From Saxidomus purpurata (lineage: Eukaryota > Mollusca > Bivalvia > Venerida > Veneridae), in the NCBI GenBank assembly GCA_022818135.1, contig JAFMSR010000001.1:1571421-1635420 (forward strand): DNA of 64,000 nt, given 5' to 3'. The notes below the pieces were generated by a model that did not search any database, was not told the DNA's origin, and saw only the letters and a program-made list of their open reading frames with translations. This document shows, piece after piece, positions 30,679-41,678 of the stretch. The position numbers and the translations under genes were made by a program. Each line of letters opens with the position of its first letter. Position 1 is the first letter of the stretch.

Positions 30679-32394
30679 AAGTCTGTCCCACCTAATTTTG
30701 AGACCTTGATTGCTGATCTATTTTACACAAATATTTGCTAGCACTTACACTTTTCAAAGTAGAACAACGATATCTCTAGACATATTTTTTGTTTTTTCTT
30801 TTTATTTGATGTTGATGTCATAAATCGTATTTTTCATATTTTTCCCATAGAGCGTAATGCAAACGTCATAACGTCGCTGTTTCAATATGGCGGCGCCCGC
30901 GTCAGGGACTTACTCAAAATTAACAATGCGCTAATTACACTGGCAGACAGAATCCTCAACATGCATTCGCGATTTTTTTATTTTGAATTTTAACTAAAAT
31001 TTAAAGTACTGAATACATTGCTTGTTTTATCAGCTTTCAATTAGGGGTCTTTTATAAAACTTCAAAAAAATGTTGAAGTTAAAAAACACCACCAACAGTA
31101 CAATAACGGACTATCGGCTTCTGCATATCCGAGTCATGAATACCTTATCAATAAAAATATTGTAATACTGCGTTTTGTTTGCAAACACGGTCTCTCCCAT
31201 TTAGGGTGCTAAATTAATCATCTACAGACATAGTGACCCATGCATTCTGTTGATGTGGCATGATAGGATGCGTTATACCGTGGTCACATTAACTCTACTT
31301 AGCTTCGTACTTCGAAATTTTGCAAAATCAAACGTGCGGACATCGTAGACTCTTGCGAGCATCGTAAAGACTTTTTTAACTCGAAGAGGACTCGGGAACT
31401 TGGTGACAATATTTCACCGAGCTCCCGAGTTCTGGCCGAGCTCATATAATTGTTTAATGTCTGGATCGAGCAGCTCGCAAGGGCCCCGCAAAAGCACCGC
31501 AACGGCCACGATACAGCTTAAACGGGCATCGTACGATGTCCCTGCGGATTTGGAACACCGCAAGGCCCGTAAAAGCTTGCCGATGCTCGCACGACTGTCA
31601 TAGGAGAGTAGCACGTTCAACGTAAGACGTTCGTACGGTACAACGGACACCGGGTGGGGATCTTGCGATGACCGCATGAGGCCCGCAGGTTGTTACGTTC
31701 GTCGTAAGGGCTCGATACGACATCCTTGACGATTATAGTAAAAAAAGAGAAATTTTCAGATATCGCTGAACTAGTATATTCTTGCCGATCGGACACCGTG
31801 CGGACACCGTACGTGCACCGTACGAACACATGTGCAGACCATACATGTCCCGTACTTCGCCTGACAAGACATCACTCATATCAGACTGAGACTCTGTGTA
31901 AACAATTTAAATATGCGAGGATCGTGTTGAACATAAACATAAGGATTAAATTACAATCTTCTAGGATTGTGATATTACGGAAAATAAATATATGTAAAAC
32001 GTAAGTAAAGATTTATATTTCATTTGTTGGGAGGTAATATGATTATTGAGTCTGTTTCTAGTCCAAATTCCACGGCAAATCGCTTAATTTGCTTGATTTA
32101 GTGTTTCAATTAATTTTTCGAAAGTTTTGATACACCCCCTAATAAATTCAAGGAAAAAGTGCAAGGCTTCCCGAAAAATCTCCAAAATGGCGTCCATGTA
32201 AACAATAGCGTTTTCCCATAGAGAAATTTTAAAGCAGCGATATGAGAAAACAAGCCAACTGATGCAAAAACGATTGAAATTCTCGAGGGTGACTTTTTTC
32301 TAGATCACAACACGGGTATTCAATGTTCAAAAAACATTCGATTTTTTTTAGTGTAGGTCAAAGTTGAGGTCCCACAGTGGGATGGGACAGACTT
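30679..32394. mobile_element. 1,716 bp TA-flanked DNA transposon inserted in gag
   Basis: Ends are AAGTCTGTCCCACC (30679) and GGGATGGGACAGACTT (to 32394), inverted repeats of about 12 bp. Each is flanked by TA (30677-30678 and 32395-32396). Taking out the insert and one TA leaves the gag frame open across the site, which confirms both edges. TA duplication points to the Tc1/mariner group, but no DDE transposase is visible. The inside holds a G/C-rich block with repeated GTACG, ACACCG and TCGTA words (31290-31860). The short frames there are unsupported. Confidence 0.82.
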
Positions 32395-32396
32395 TA

Positions 32397-32770
32397 TATG
32401 TTTAATATAAGGGAAGCCGCTCTCTGGCCTGGGGCCCCCTTCGGTTGGAGAATTTATGACGAGCAATTTCGCCTTCGTCAAGCAATTTCCCCAACGTCTT
32501 GGGCACGTATTAACAACGAGTTGTGGTGGCGATGCATGCAAAATCCGAGTCAGTCTTCCTACGCTACTAAGTACTTCTGTCACAATTCCAGGTCAGTACA
32601 CGTGTAACGAATTCAACAGCGGTAACTGCATAATAATATTATGGCAAAATTGTAAATTCCCGCACGTCTGCTCTTAGTGCTCAGCGACTCACCCGGTAGT
32701 CGCCTGCCCTAAATTAAAAGGAGGGGAGAAAACTCAAACTTCACAAGTTAGTCACGCTACAGGTCAATTT
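32397..32770 (+). pseudogene. YR retrotransposon gag, C-terminal part with Cys/His cluster
   Basis: Resumes at the TA junction: NIREAALWPG, GWRIYDEQFRLRQAI, then INNELW. It is followed by CNEFNSGNC, then KFPHVC, then CSATHPVVACP (about 32611-32715). This Cys/His order (C-FN-G-C, H-x-C, C-x3-HP-x4-C) is the zinc-finger-like cluster I associate with the gag of DIRS-group elements. A TAG lies within the cluster. Confidence 0.65.
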
Positions 32771-32779
32771 CAAAAAGGG

Positions 32780-33805
32780 TTTCGAGGCAGACCCTTTGCC
32801 CGAAGAGGTACAGGCAGGGGCCAGAGGCCATACTAGCGAAAACACTCGCATATCAGATTCTACCGTTCCATGTAACTGGGATATTCATGGTTTGGCTAGC
32901 TCGCCTGTCAATGTTACTTCCATTCAAAATTACTTACAATTTTATAACAAAATAGAAGCAAAATTTTTGTTAGATGGGTTTTGTACGGCTTCCCGGTTCA
33001 GTACACAGGTCCTCGTACACTGCCACGGGATTCCAAACATTTCCGCTCAACTTCTTTGAATCCTGATATCATAAAAGCACAAATCAAAAAAGAAATTCAG
33101 GCGGGCCGGGTAGCTGGTCCATTCAAAGAAAGACCGTTACCAAATCTTAAAGTCTCCCCGATAGGTCTATTCCCAAAGAAAACACCGGGAGAATATAGAA
33201 TGATCCACCATTTGTCTCATCCCGCCGGTGATTCAGTAAACGATTACATCGATCCTGTCGTCTGCTCTGTCTAGTACACGAGTTTCGATGAGGCAGTGAA
33301 TTTAGTTCAACAATTAGGACGAAATTGCAAATTATTTAAAGCGGACATCAAAAGCGCATACCAGCTTGTTCCAATCAAACCTTCCGATTTTGAACTTTTA
33401 GGTTTTTCTTTCGACGATTATTTCCATTTTGACAAAGCTCTGCCATTTGGCGCATCCATAAGCTGCATTACATTTGAACGATTCTCAAGATTTTTATAAT
33501 TTTCTGTGAAATTAAAATTAAAGTCTGGGAAACTGATACATTATCTACATGATTTTTGGGCGGAGATAAAACGGTTGCATCATGCACACAAGCGCTTCAA
33601 ACTTTCAGGGATGTTATGTCCGAACTAGGCGTGCCACTGACGGAGGAAAAAACTGAGGGCCCGACAGAAATTTTGGTTTTCTTAGGATTGGAACTGGACG
33701 CTGATAAAATGGTAGTTCGAATCCCAAAGCAAAAAATATACGAGGTTGTTGAGAAAATCAAACAATTTTTAGAGCATCCAAAAACAACGTTGAAGAAAAT
33801 CTAGT
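32780..33805 (+). pseudogene. YR retrotransposon reverse transcriptase, inactivated
   Basis: Readable blocks in order: SSPVNVTSIQNYL and KFLLDGF (32890-32985), GPRTLPRDSKHF after a frameshift, IKKEIQAGRVAGPF, SPIGLFPKKTPGEYRMIHHL (33150-33218), DIKSAYQLVP (33343-33372), ALPFGASISC, then the catalytic region at about 33536-33555. There the expected Y-x-DD reads YLHDF: the first Asp codon is CAT instead of GAT. Further stops lie at about 33272 and 33499. The protein would have acted with the RNase H to make cDNA. This copy cannot. Confidence 0.82.
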
Positions 33806-33836
33806 CTCTAGTTGGCAGTTCTGTCGAGCAATACCT

Positions 33837-34511
33837 ATGGGTAGACCTTTTATTCGCCGCTTGATAAATTCGACCTGTGGCCTGTCAAAACCTTTTCACC
33901 ATGTCAGAATAAAGTCAGATATTCGGTTAGATTTACGGATGTGGCTACTGTTTTTAGAAAATTTTAATGGAGTCTCAGTTTTTCATGATCAGTACTGGGT
34001 ATCAAATGAAGACGTTCAATTGTTTTCTGATAGCGCAGGGGGAGATAACCTGGGGTTTGGCATATTCTTTCAAGGTCACTGGTGTCAAGCCAAATGGCCA
34101 GATTCTTGGCTTGCAACCGGTATTACCTCTGATATAACAGTTCTAGAGTTATTTCCCATACTAGTGGCATTGTTTATTTGGGGCGAGAAGCTAACAAATA
34201 AGAAGATTAGGTTTAACTGCGATAATTTAGCCGTTGTATATACATGTATCTTAAACAAACTTACATCAAAGTCAGACGCAGTTATGTGCCTTGTTAGGAT
34301 ATTAACCCTACTTTGTTTAAAGCTGGATATTTTGCTAAAAGCTGCTCATATACCGGGCCATCAAAACGAAATCTGTGATGCCTTGTCTCGTTTACAGCTA
34401 CACAGATTCAGAGAGTTAGCCCCAGGCGCGGATTTAGTCCCATGTCCGGTTCCCAGCTTTCTGTGGAACATCTTCAGTGTAGAGCTGGGCAGCTTCTCCA
34501 AGCGGGTTTAG
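33837..34511 (+). pseudogene. YR retrotransposon RNase H domain
   Basis: The 224-residue frame contains QLFSDSAGGDNLGFGIFF (first Asp), TVLELFPILVAL (Glu), FNCDNLAVV (second Asp) and HQNEICDALSRLQ (last Asp), so all four expected acidic residues are present. It follows RT by a stop and short spacer, as expected for the RT-RH region of Ty3-like and YR elements. The end of the frame is a linker towards the recombinase. Confidence 0.8.
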
Positions 34512-35364
34512 CCTATAACTCTAACGCAACTTACAACACTGCTGCAAACGCCCTTGAAAATTTCCGTTCCTTATACGGGTTTTCAAAATTATTTCCTGTT
34601 CCTGTGCAACATATTATTTTATTTATGTCCTACTGCTTCGAGAAAGGAATGTCTCCGAAATCTGTCTGAACATATATAGCGGGAATCAATTTTTATCACA
34701 AACTGCATGGATTTAACGATTTATAAGTAAGATATTTGTAATTAAAAAACTGCTTGAAGGCTGCCATAGAAGCCGAATTTCACGTGACAACCGGGCTCCG
34801 CTTACAAAATCCATATTATTGGCAGTTTGTAATGCCTTATCACGGGTATGCTACAATAGTTATGAAGTTAAATTATTTAAATCACTTTTTACGTTGGCAT
34901 ATCATGGTCTCTTCCGGGTCAGCGAGTTATTGGCCACAAATAAACATATACTGGGGAATGCATTTCGCTTGAGCGATTTAAATTTCGCCAATGATAAAAG
35001 TTATTTAGTTCTCCGTCTGTGCACTTTTAAAACTAATCAGAACGGAAAACCTGTTTTCTTAAAGATATCAAAACAAGGAAATAGTTCTTGTCCTGTGTCT
35101 GCGATTATTGAATTTATTGCAGTAAGACCAGGAGTTCAGTTTCCACTGTTCTGTCACCGTGATGGTACGGCAGTTACTAGGGCTCAGTTTGCGGCGGTGT
35201 TGTCGAAATCAATTCGTAGGTCAGGTTTGCCATGCTCAAACTATAAAACTCACAGCTTAAGGATAGGTAGAGCCACCGATCTTGCCTCCGAAGGTTACCC
35301 TTCAGAGGCTATAATGAAACTTGGTAGATGGTCTTCTAGTTGTGTTAACCTCTACATACGTTGA
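34512..35364 (+). pseudogene. YR retrotransposon tyrosine recombinase
   Basis: An N-terminal core-binding part (34512-34750, stop-interrupted) precedes a 181-residue catalytic frame (34819-35364). AYHGLFRVSELL holds the first Arg, KTHSLRIGRATDLA the H-x-x-R pair, MKLGRWSSS the Trp position, and VNLYIR the nucleophilic Tyr just before the stop. The R-H-R-Y set is complete. This enzyme integrates circular cDNA by site-specific recombination rather than by a DDE integrase. The upstream half is disrupted by a frameshift and stops. Confidence 0.82.
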
Positions 35365-35477
35365 TAGATATAGGGCTTTGTTTTAATGAACATGTGATAA
35401 GGTTTTGCATTATGTTGATGAAAATACTTAAATACAGACCGATTAAGTTTATAAACGTTCATTTCCTTTTACATCTA

Positions 35478-36047
35478 GATATGTGGGTGTTGGGAGATTC
35501 AATCCCATACTGGGCGGGAAAACACGCAAAGTCCAGTGGGAAAGCCAACCTGGGTCTTGAAGCGCGTCCATTGCGAGGTGGGGCGTACGTGGCCTGCGTT
35601 GGAGAGGTTTACGCCATTCAGTAGAGACTCTTTCGTCTCCTCCTTCTTTAATATTCATAATCTTGGGGGCAATGATTTAGTACATGAAAAAACCCTGGAA
35701 ATCAGACGAATTATGGAAATTGAGAGAGAATACTTTCGCGATGCATTCCCGGAAGCTAAATTTGTCTGGATTGACATACTACAAAGGAAAATATGGTCTG
35801 GCTCACTGGCGGCGGGGGGGGGGGGGAGGGGGCACTAAACCAATAGAAAAAAAAGCGTAAACGCTTTAACAGAATAGCAAGAAAAATTGTTACATCTTCA
35901 GGGAGAAGTGACGTCATCAGTCCTGAGATTGATGCGGCTACAGCACATTTTTTTTTTCGGAACGATGGTGTCCACTTAAACTTGGTCGGTCTGGAATTCT
36001 ATTTGGATTATATCCGTGACTCTGTCGTTAGAAACTTAAGAAAGTAA
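35478..36047 (+). pseudogene. SGNH hydrolase-like domain of the YR retrotransposon
   Basis: WVLGDSIPYWAG (35482-35517) is an SGNH block I with the GDS nucleophile. After a frameshift, LGGNDL (35663-35680) is block III with Gly and Asn. NDGVHLNLVGLEFYLDYI (35962-36015) is block V with the D-x-x-H pair. The stop is TAA at 36045. The parts lie in different frames, and a G run at about 35813-35829 adds slippage. The order and spacing match small SGNH/GDSL esterase-like domains. The role in the element's life cycle is not known to me. Confidence 0.72.
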
Positions 36048-36227
36048 AGGTTTAGTTAGAGCAAAACTTCGATATTTTGTTGCGTCTTCAATATAAATAG
36101 AATTTTGGGGGATAAATGAGGATTTATTGTGGCGAAAAATTCTATAAGTGCAAAGCGAAAGGCGATCAGGCGCGACAAAATTATACTACAAATGTATGAA
36201 GTTAGTTGTTTTGTTAAAGTCCGGTTA

Positions 36228-36305
36228 AATGCACCGTATTTTGGCGTGTTTCTTTCAAATCATATTGTTACATGCACCATACTTTGGCGTGTTGCTTTCA
36301 AATCA
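36228..36305 (+). repeat. Imperfect 43 bp tandem direct repeat
   Basis: TGCACCGTATTTTGGCGTGT and TGCACCATACTTTGGCGTGT, each followed by CTTTCAAATCA, start about 43 bp apart. It lies just downstream of the SGNH domain and may belong to the retrotransposon's right terminal repeats. Confidence 0.7.
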
Positions 36306-36900
36306 AGTTCGTGGCCAGGTGGCTGGGGTTGAATAGGTTCTGCCCTAGTGTTTGGAGAAATCTAGTTGGTATTGCTGTATTGCTGTATATACTGTATATA
36401 CTGCGTTCTCAACCCCATTTGCATGCAACTCTGAACTTACCTTTACGCAGTGGTTCGCATGGTGGTTGCCAGTTGTTTCTTGATACACGGCAAAGGCTGG
36501 TGGCTATCATGTGAAACCACTGGCTCCGTCGTTGCAGTGCATTGCCATCTGGTATCAGTGTACTCGGGTACATCTGTCACGTTCTCGGTGCTACAGGGTT
36601 ACACGGTGCTACACTGCATGTTCAGTGAATGTGGTGTTAATGTTGTCTCAAGTATACCTTAAGTACATTTTTTATTGCAATGTTAAGTTTAGTTTTTAGT
36701 TTACGTGGTATTGTCGTGGCGCGCCTGGTCTCCTTTCGGTTGAAGTTAGTTATTGCTTCGAGCGGCCAACAAAACCCAATCTTAATAATCTTAATTTTTG
36801 CACAAACAAGTGTATCAGATTTATGTTTGTTGAAGTACGAACTATTAAATTTATAAACTATCTGTTGTTGTTGGAAACTGTTTTAATAAAGGTGAACATA

Positions 36901-38840
36901 CAGCGTGGTGTATTAGCTGGTTCGAGTATTAAAATAACAAGTGTCAAGTGGCTCAAATCCGTCTAAAATATAGTGAAAACGGATCGCAAACTAGCTTGTT
37001 AACTTTTATTTGTTGTTCATGAATAAGCAAAATATTTCACTTCCTTTATTTTATCTATATATGAAATTAACCAATCGGATACCCTTTTGAATACTTGCAG
37101 GTGCCCGCGTAACACTATGGGCATACTCGTTTCTGAACGCGCCCGCCCTGATGACATCAGACCGGTTTCTAACCGTTTGAGTCGGCTGCATTATATGTTT
37201 GTAGCCGGATATGCAATTAAATTATTATATAATATTATGATACATTAATTGTTATTTCAAGGCTAATTTAGGTATCGAATATGCCTCGGTGATCAATAAA
37301 GATACACAGCATCATTGGAATATTAATATTAGCAGATCTTTTATCAAAATAAATTGCAATGTGACTTTTAAGAATCGATTTAAGATTATAATGTTCATTT
37401 TTAGTTATTTGAATTGTTAAGGTCACAAGTTTTATATGCCTGTAGATCTTTGATGTAGCTCTACTACTTATGAAGTAGTAGTTAAAATAATAAATGGACA
37501 AACCTTAGACATAATGTTACTTTTTTGCATCGGATGGGAGCACAAACTAATATACACAATGTACTATGAAGACCTTAAACTCCCGCGGCCCAAACCCTGG
37601 GATGAAGGAGTGTGGTAGTCTGACCCCTCCCTCCCCGAATACTGCCATTGCATAGTTACGAGTATCTTAAAATATGTGTACATAGTCTGTTAACGTAATC
37701 ATCCTGTGGCGCGTGATTCCAAACTAAGAAGGGAAGCCCATTATACAAACAGTGAATATACATATTTGGCTATAGGAAGATGGGAAATTGTCACTTTCTA
37801 ATTAGGAGTCTTGAAAGTTAGCTTTGGCTTATAGTTGAATTTAGCTCTTCTACTTCAGTACCTTCATTGTTTAGTGTAGCTTACTCGTATGTGTGTTTCT
37901 GTTTCAATGCAAAATACGAAAATTAACACCAACTTTTACAACCGGACCCATGCATGGAAGAAAACATCTAGAGGTGCCATTCGTTTTAAACCCATCCACG
38001 TTAGTCTGAGCATTGCAGGATAGAGATTGTAACTCTCAAATATATATTGTACAGTCAGTTTTACGCTTTTACACATCTTATGTCATTCATAGCGATAGGT
38101 TTCTTGGACAAATGCCCTAAACTAGTGTGGGTTTTTTTCGTGATAGAGTGGATGCGAAATCCAGTCGAGTGATACAACATACATCAATCGCTCTTGAGAC
38201 TCACTCCAGATGTGATCAACATCGAAGACAGAGAGAGAAAGAGAGACAAAGAGAGACCGTGAAATTATTGTGTTTTGCCTAAGGGCACTATCTCCATGTC
38301 ACTGGTTGGGATCGAATATGGTACTCTCTGATCCTGATGCGCACGGGGCTATCGTTACGGAGGCTACATTGGTATTTAGGCTGTCTGGGCCACAGTTTGG
38401 GAGGTGAAGCCTTCAGAAGTTGACTGTACTTTCTCGATGACTTTCATGAAAAAAATACCAAGTCATGTAAGACAAACAAAAGAGGCAGACAACATTGCTG
38501 CATTTTTACAGTATTCTTCTCTTCTGACGGACTGAATGAGACAGTTAACATAAGACATGTCCTGGCAGAGGCCTACAGAAGTTTTCATTGATGTGTGTAA
38601 TGTCATGCTAAGACCGTGATGTTTGTGATGATAAGCGTTAGTTGTTCGCGTCTACGCATGGCACTGACTTCCCAATTGAAAACTTGTACTTTCTTGAACA
38701 TGCAAAATATTTTGCAATAAAATATGTTTAAACTGGCACTGAGGGAACTATCACATTCAGCACTATTAAACATTTCTGTAATACTATCTCTCGAGAACCA
38801 GTAGACTGACTTCTAGTATGGGAAGGAAGAATTTGGGACA
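36901..38840. other. No recognisable gene
   Basis: AT-rich intergenic DNA. The minus ORF at 37268-37501 is low-complexity. Nothing further is supported. Confidence 0.4.
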
Positions 38841-38845
38841 CACAA

Positions 38846-39042
38846 GGGGAGCGGTGGTGTAGAGGTTTAGGTGTCGGCCGCTCATCCCAGAGGTTGCTGG
38901 TTCGAGCCCCACCAAGGTCACGACCGTACCTCCTCATATGACACCAGTACTGGTTTTTCCAGGAAGCGGACTCGAGAGTGACTCGATAAGCTACAAGCTT
39001 TCTTCACAATCGAGCTAAAAGAATATAGTATAAACTAATGTT
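38846..39042 (+). repeat. tRNA-derived SINE
   Basis: A tRNA-like head at 38846-38914 has an A-box-like GGTGGTGTAGAGG and a B box GGTTCGAGCCC (38899-38909). It is followed by a tRNA-unrelated body with GGTCACGACCGTACCTCCTC, CAGTACTGGTTTTTCCAGGA and AAGCTACAAGCTTTCTTCAC. The same body without the tRNA head recurs at 55925-56047. Two copies with different 5' ends show retroposition. Confidence 0.82.
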
Positions 39043-39870
39043 TTGTTTTAAAAAATACTTTACTTTGCCAAAAATAGGAATGCGATCCGCCCCACTGACT
39101 GGTGTATTCCGATTGCCGGTATATATAGTGCATCTTCCTTCGTCAGAAACAAGACCGACCTACATGGGAGGCGTTACCTTTCTGGAAAATTAAAAAGTCA
39201 TAAACTGGTAAGTTAGTAGAACATTACACATAAATTGATTATTTTTAGAAGTGCACACTGTGCAAAATGTATAGTCGGGCTAAATACAGTTCATATTTCT
39301 TTCATGTAAAACTCATCCGCAATCAATAATTTACTTTCGATTTCAAAGTGCACACATTCCAACGATTGCAAAGGACAGTAGTGATATTACATAAAGAAGG
39401 TAAGAGGAATACATACATCGATCTACTGAATATATACTTCTAAACCTTTTATCATTTGACTGTTTTTAACATATGATTTTAAATCGAAAGTAAAAGTGAT
39501 ATACGTTTTGATAAGTTTGTATTTCAGCATTAATAACACCAACGTTTAATGTACAAATGATTAGACAAAAAAAGATCAGATGACATATAGTTGTAGGAAA
39601 TTTAGTACTGCGCTATATTCTACGAAATTCAAAAGGGCTTTTTTCAATAATATTCACAAAGCATCGAAGTTATTGATTTTTAAATCCAATGCGCTTTTAC
39701 TTTATGAATCGAAACATTTGGTCGCTAGAACAGGGAAAAGTAAATGAGTATACTAATTACTTCAAGAAAAGTGAAACTGAAAAAGTATATTTTCGAAACA
39801 CGGCTTGCTGATCAAGTTGAATTTTACAATTTTCACCCCCTCTCCATTACTTTTTTAGATGTGTAATAAC
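39043..39870. other. No recognisable feature
   Basis: AT-rich sequence. 39230-39420 and 39480-39720 share short words, but no clear repeat unit could be defined by eye. Confidence 0.35.
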
Positions 39871-40199
39871 CAGGGGATAGGACGTTAAGTGGTTGCTGAT
39901 TCACTTTAAGCGAGATTTTCGGTGTATGATCGCAAAAATGGCGGACTGACGGTTGATTTTTTATCTCCGTGTTAGCATTTTCACCTGGTAAGTAGTATTA
40001 CATGAATATTTCTGGCAAATGATTACGCGGATTCGGCTCTTCTGTTTATAGGCTTCACTTGGTTTTTTATTTCAAGTTCGTAGGTAGAGGAATAAAAAAA
40101 TTATTGAAACAAAACCTTTGACTGGTCGCCATTTTTGCGATCATACACCGAAAATCTCGCTTAAAGTGAATCAGCAACCACTTAACGTCCTACCCCCTG
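39871..40199. mobile_element. MITE with ~70 bp inverted repeats and AATAAC flanks
   Basis: The left end CAGGGGATAGGACGTTAAGT continues to GATCGCAAAAATGGCG (about 39943). The right end is its reverse complement from about 40126 to 40199 with a single mismatch near the tip. AATAAC directly flanks both sides (39865-39870 and 40200-40205). It is 329 bp with no ORF. CAGGG-type termini recall hAT elements, but the duplication looks like 6 bp rather than 8, so the superfamily stays open. Confidence 0.85.
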
Positions 40200-40675
40200 A
40201 ATAACTATCGAACTGCCAAACTGATAACATAATTGGGACAAAGCTGAAACAGATACAACCTGGTCACTTAAAAATAGATAATGCTTGAAAATTGTAAACA
40301 GTTTGTGCAGTTTGTTTTTTTTTTAAACTGTAAACTGTTTTGTTAAAACTGTCCTCATAAAGCAAAAATTCATACAATTTCATTAAATCAATAGACTTAG
40401 CATTCGCTCTATACGTTTGCAACGAGAATTAGTTTATTACAAGTGAATGACCACTTTAACTGAAGGCATTTATTTATTCAGCTATTAAAAGTGAGTAAAA
40501 TGCATCCTTTAAAGTAGTTGTTATTGTGAACAGAACTACTAGATATTTACACGCAGTTTTAATCGCTTTTAACGTTTGTTTCATTCAAAATTTACATCTT
40601 AGTTAAGACAGCAAGTACTGTTCATATGCATTGAAATGATTATGATTATTTAGGGAAAAAACTATATATACTCAG
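40200..40675. other. Region upstream of the coiled-coil ORF
   Basis: AT-rich. A possible splice acceptor (TATATACTCAG) ends at 40675, directly before the coiled-coil reading frame. No upstream coding exon was found. Confidence 0.4.
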
Positions 40676-41133
40676 AGAAATTGGAAGAATACACAAGCGG
40701 ATTAAAGCAGACGATTGATTTGCTGCAGAGAAAGGCACTTGAAGAAATGAATAAAGTATTTGAAGCAAACAGAAATTATTCGAAAAAAATGAGCGACGAA
40801 CTTGCAACTTTCACGCAAGAATTGCATGACCATAAACGACAGCTTGCTACAGCAACTGCCGAGAAAGAAGTTCTTATTTTTATTAGTCTTAAAAGAGGCG
40901 AAAAAGTCATAGCAGATATGACAGAAAAAATGCCGAAGATGAACCTCACTACCAGCAAAGAAGATTTTAAGCCTGTCTTTGATCATGCTGTTCAAACCTA
41001 TATTGGAAACCTCGAGAAGATAGTAACACTCGAAGATGAAGAAATGAGACAAGAGGACATCGAGGCAGAACCAGAAATATTGTGGGAAGACACACACCTG
41101 GAAGAAGACGATTTTAATCCCTTTGACAGTTGA
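40676..41133 (+). CDS. Coiled-coil protein, possibly TRIM-like coiled-coil region
   Basis: One clean frame of ~150 codons ends at TGA 41131-41133. It is strongly helical and charged, with IDLLQRKALEEMNKVFEAN and LATFTQELHDHKRQLATATA, then FISLKRGEKVIADMTEKMP, then an acidic C-terminus (EDEEMRQEDIEAEPEI, HLEEDDFNPFDS). The pattern of a long coiled coil followed by F-I--KR-E--I recalls the B-box/coiled-coil part of bivalve TRIM proteins, but no RING, B-box or NHL/SPRY region is present. The frame lacks an upstream ATG: at 40681 it has TTG where the decayed paralogue at 330 has ATG. It is either an internal/last exon behind the acceptor at 40675 or a copy that lost its start. Confidence 0.5.
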
Positions 41134-41178
41134 TTGTATGTGTCTAGTGAAAATTTAGCTCGAATAAGCACATATTAA

Positions 41179-41662
41179 GGGGGTCACTGGTGAGGTTTTG
41201 GATTTTTGCACTTCCAGAAATTTACATTTGTTATATTTAAAAAATGATGAGTTAACTGGAAAAAACAATTATGTAGTAGTAAACTTTGGCACAATAGGAA
41301 TATTTTAAACCGTTTAAGATATTTACTTAATTCAAACTGTACTTACAATAATAATTGTTAGGATATAAAATTTATATCTAATTTTTCATCCTAAAGTATG
41401 ACATACTACATTAGAAGAGATTAACAATTGATACCCATTCTGAAGCATAAACCACATACATAAACGTTTATAATACCAAAATTCTAGCTAATTCTGCATG
41501 ATGCACCTTATCTGATAGTGTATCACAAAATATTTATATTGCGAAAAAGTTTAGTCATTGACCCATCATTATTTTTCCAGAAATTAACTAGCAATATGTT
41601 AGTCTCCATAAAAACGGGTCAATAAAATTTCTTGTTATTATGAATTTCAGCAGTGACCCCCC
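41179..41662. mobile_element. TTAA-flanked MITE, second family
   Basis: GGGGGTCACTGGTGA at the left and TCAGCAGTGACCCCCC at the right are inverted repeats, flanked by TTAA at 41175-41178 and 41663-41666. The 484 bp interior is AT-rich with no ORF. Its termini differ from the AGCTGCT family at 23.3 and 27.4 kb, so this is a separate piggyBac-type family. It sits between the two coding-like frames of the coiled-coil locus. Confidence 0.82.
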
Positions 41663-41678
41663 TTAAGAATTAGAGGTA

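Larger units (their letters stand above)
28211..36900 (+). mobile_element. Decayed DIRS/Ngaro-type tyrosine-recombinase retrotransposon
   Basis: In order on one strand: gag (28367 onward, interrupted), RT (about 32860-33800), RNase H (33837-34420), tyrosine recombinase (about 34510-35364) and an SGNH hydrolase-like domain (35478-36047). RT plus RNase H plus tyrosine recombinase without an integrase defines YR retrotransposons. I saw no methyltransferase domain, and an SGNH domain is something I recall from Ngaro elements, so Ngaro is favoured over DIRS. Many stops and frameshifts, a mutated RT catalytic motif and three nested insertions show it is dead. Its outer ends are uncertain. An imperfect 43 bp direct repeat at 36228-36305 and AATAAA at 36884 may mark the right terminal region. 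Confidence 0.75.

Noticed and set aside
38846..38914. Functional tRNA gene
   Set aside because: The A and B boxes are good, but the sequence continues into a SINE body that recurs without the head, and a full cloverleaf is not convincing.
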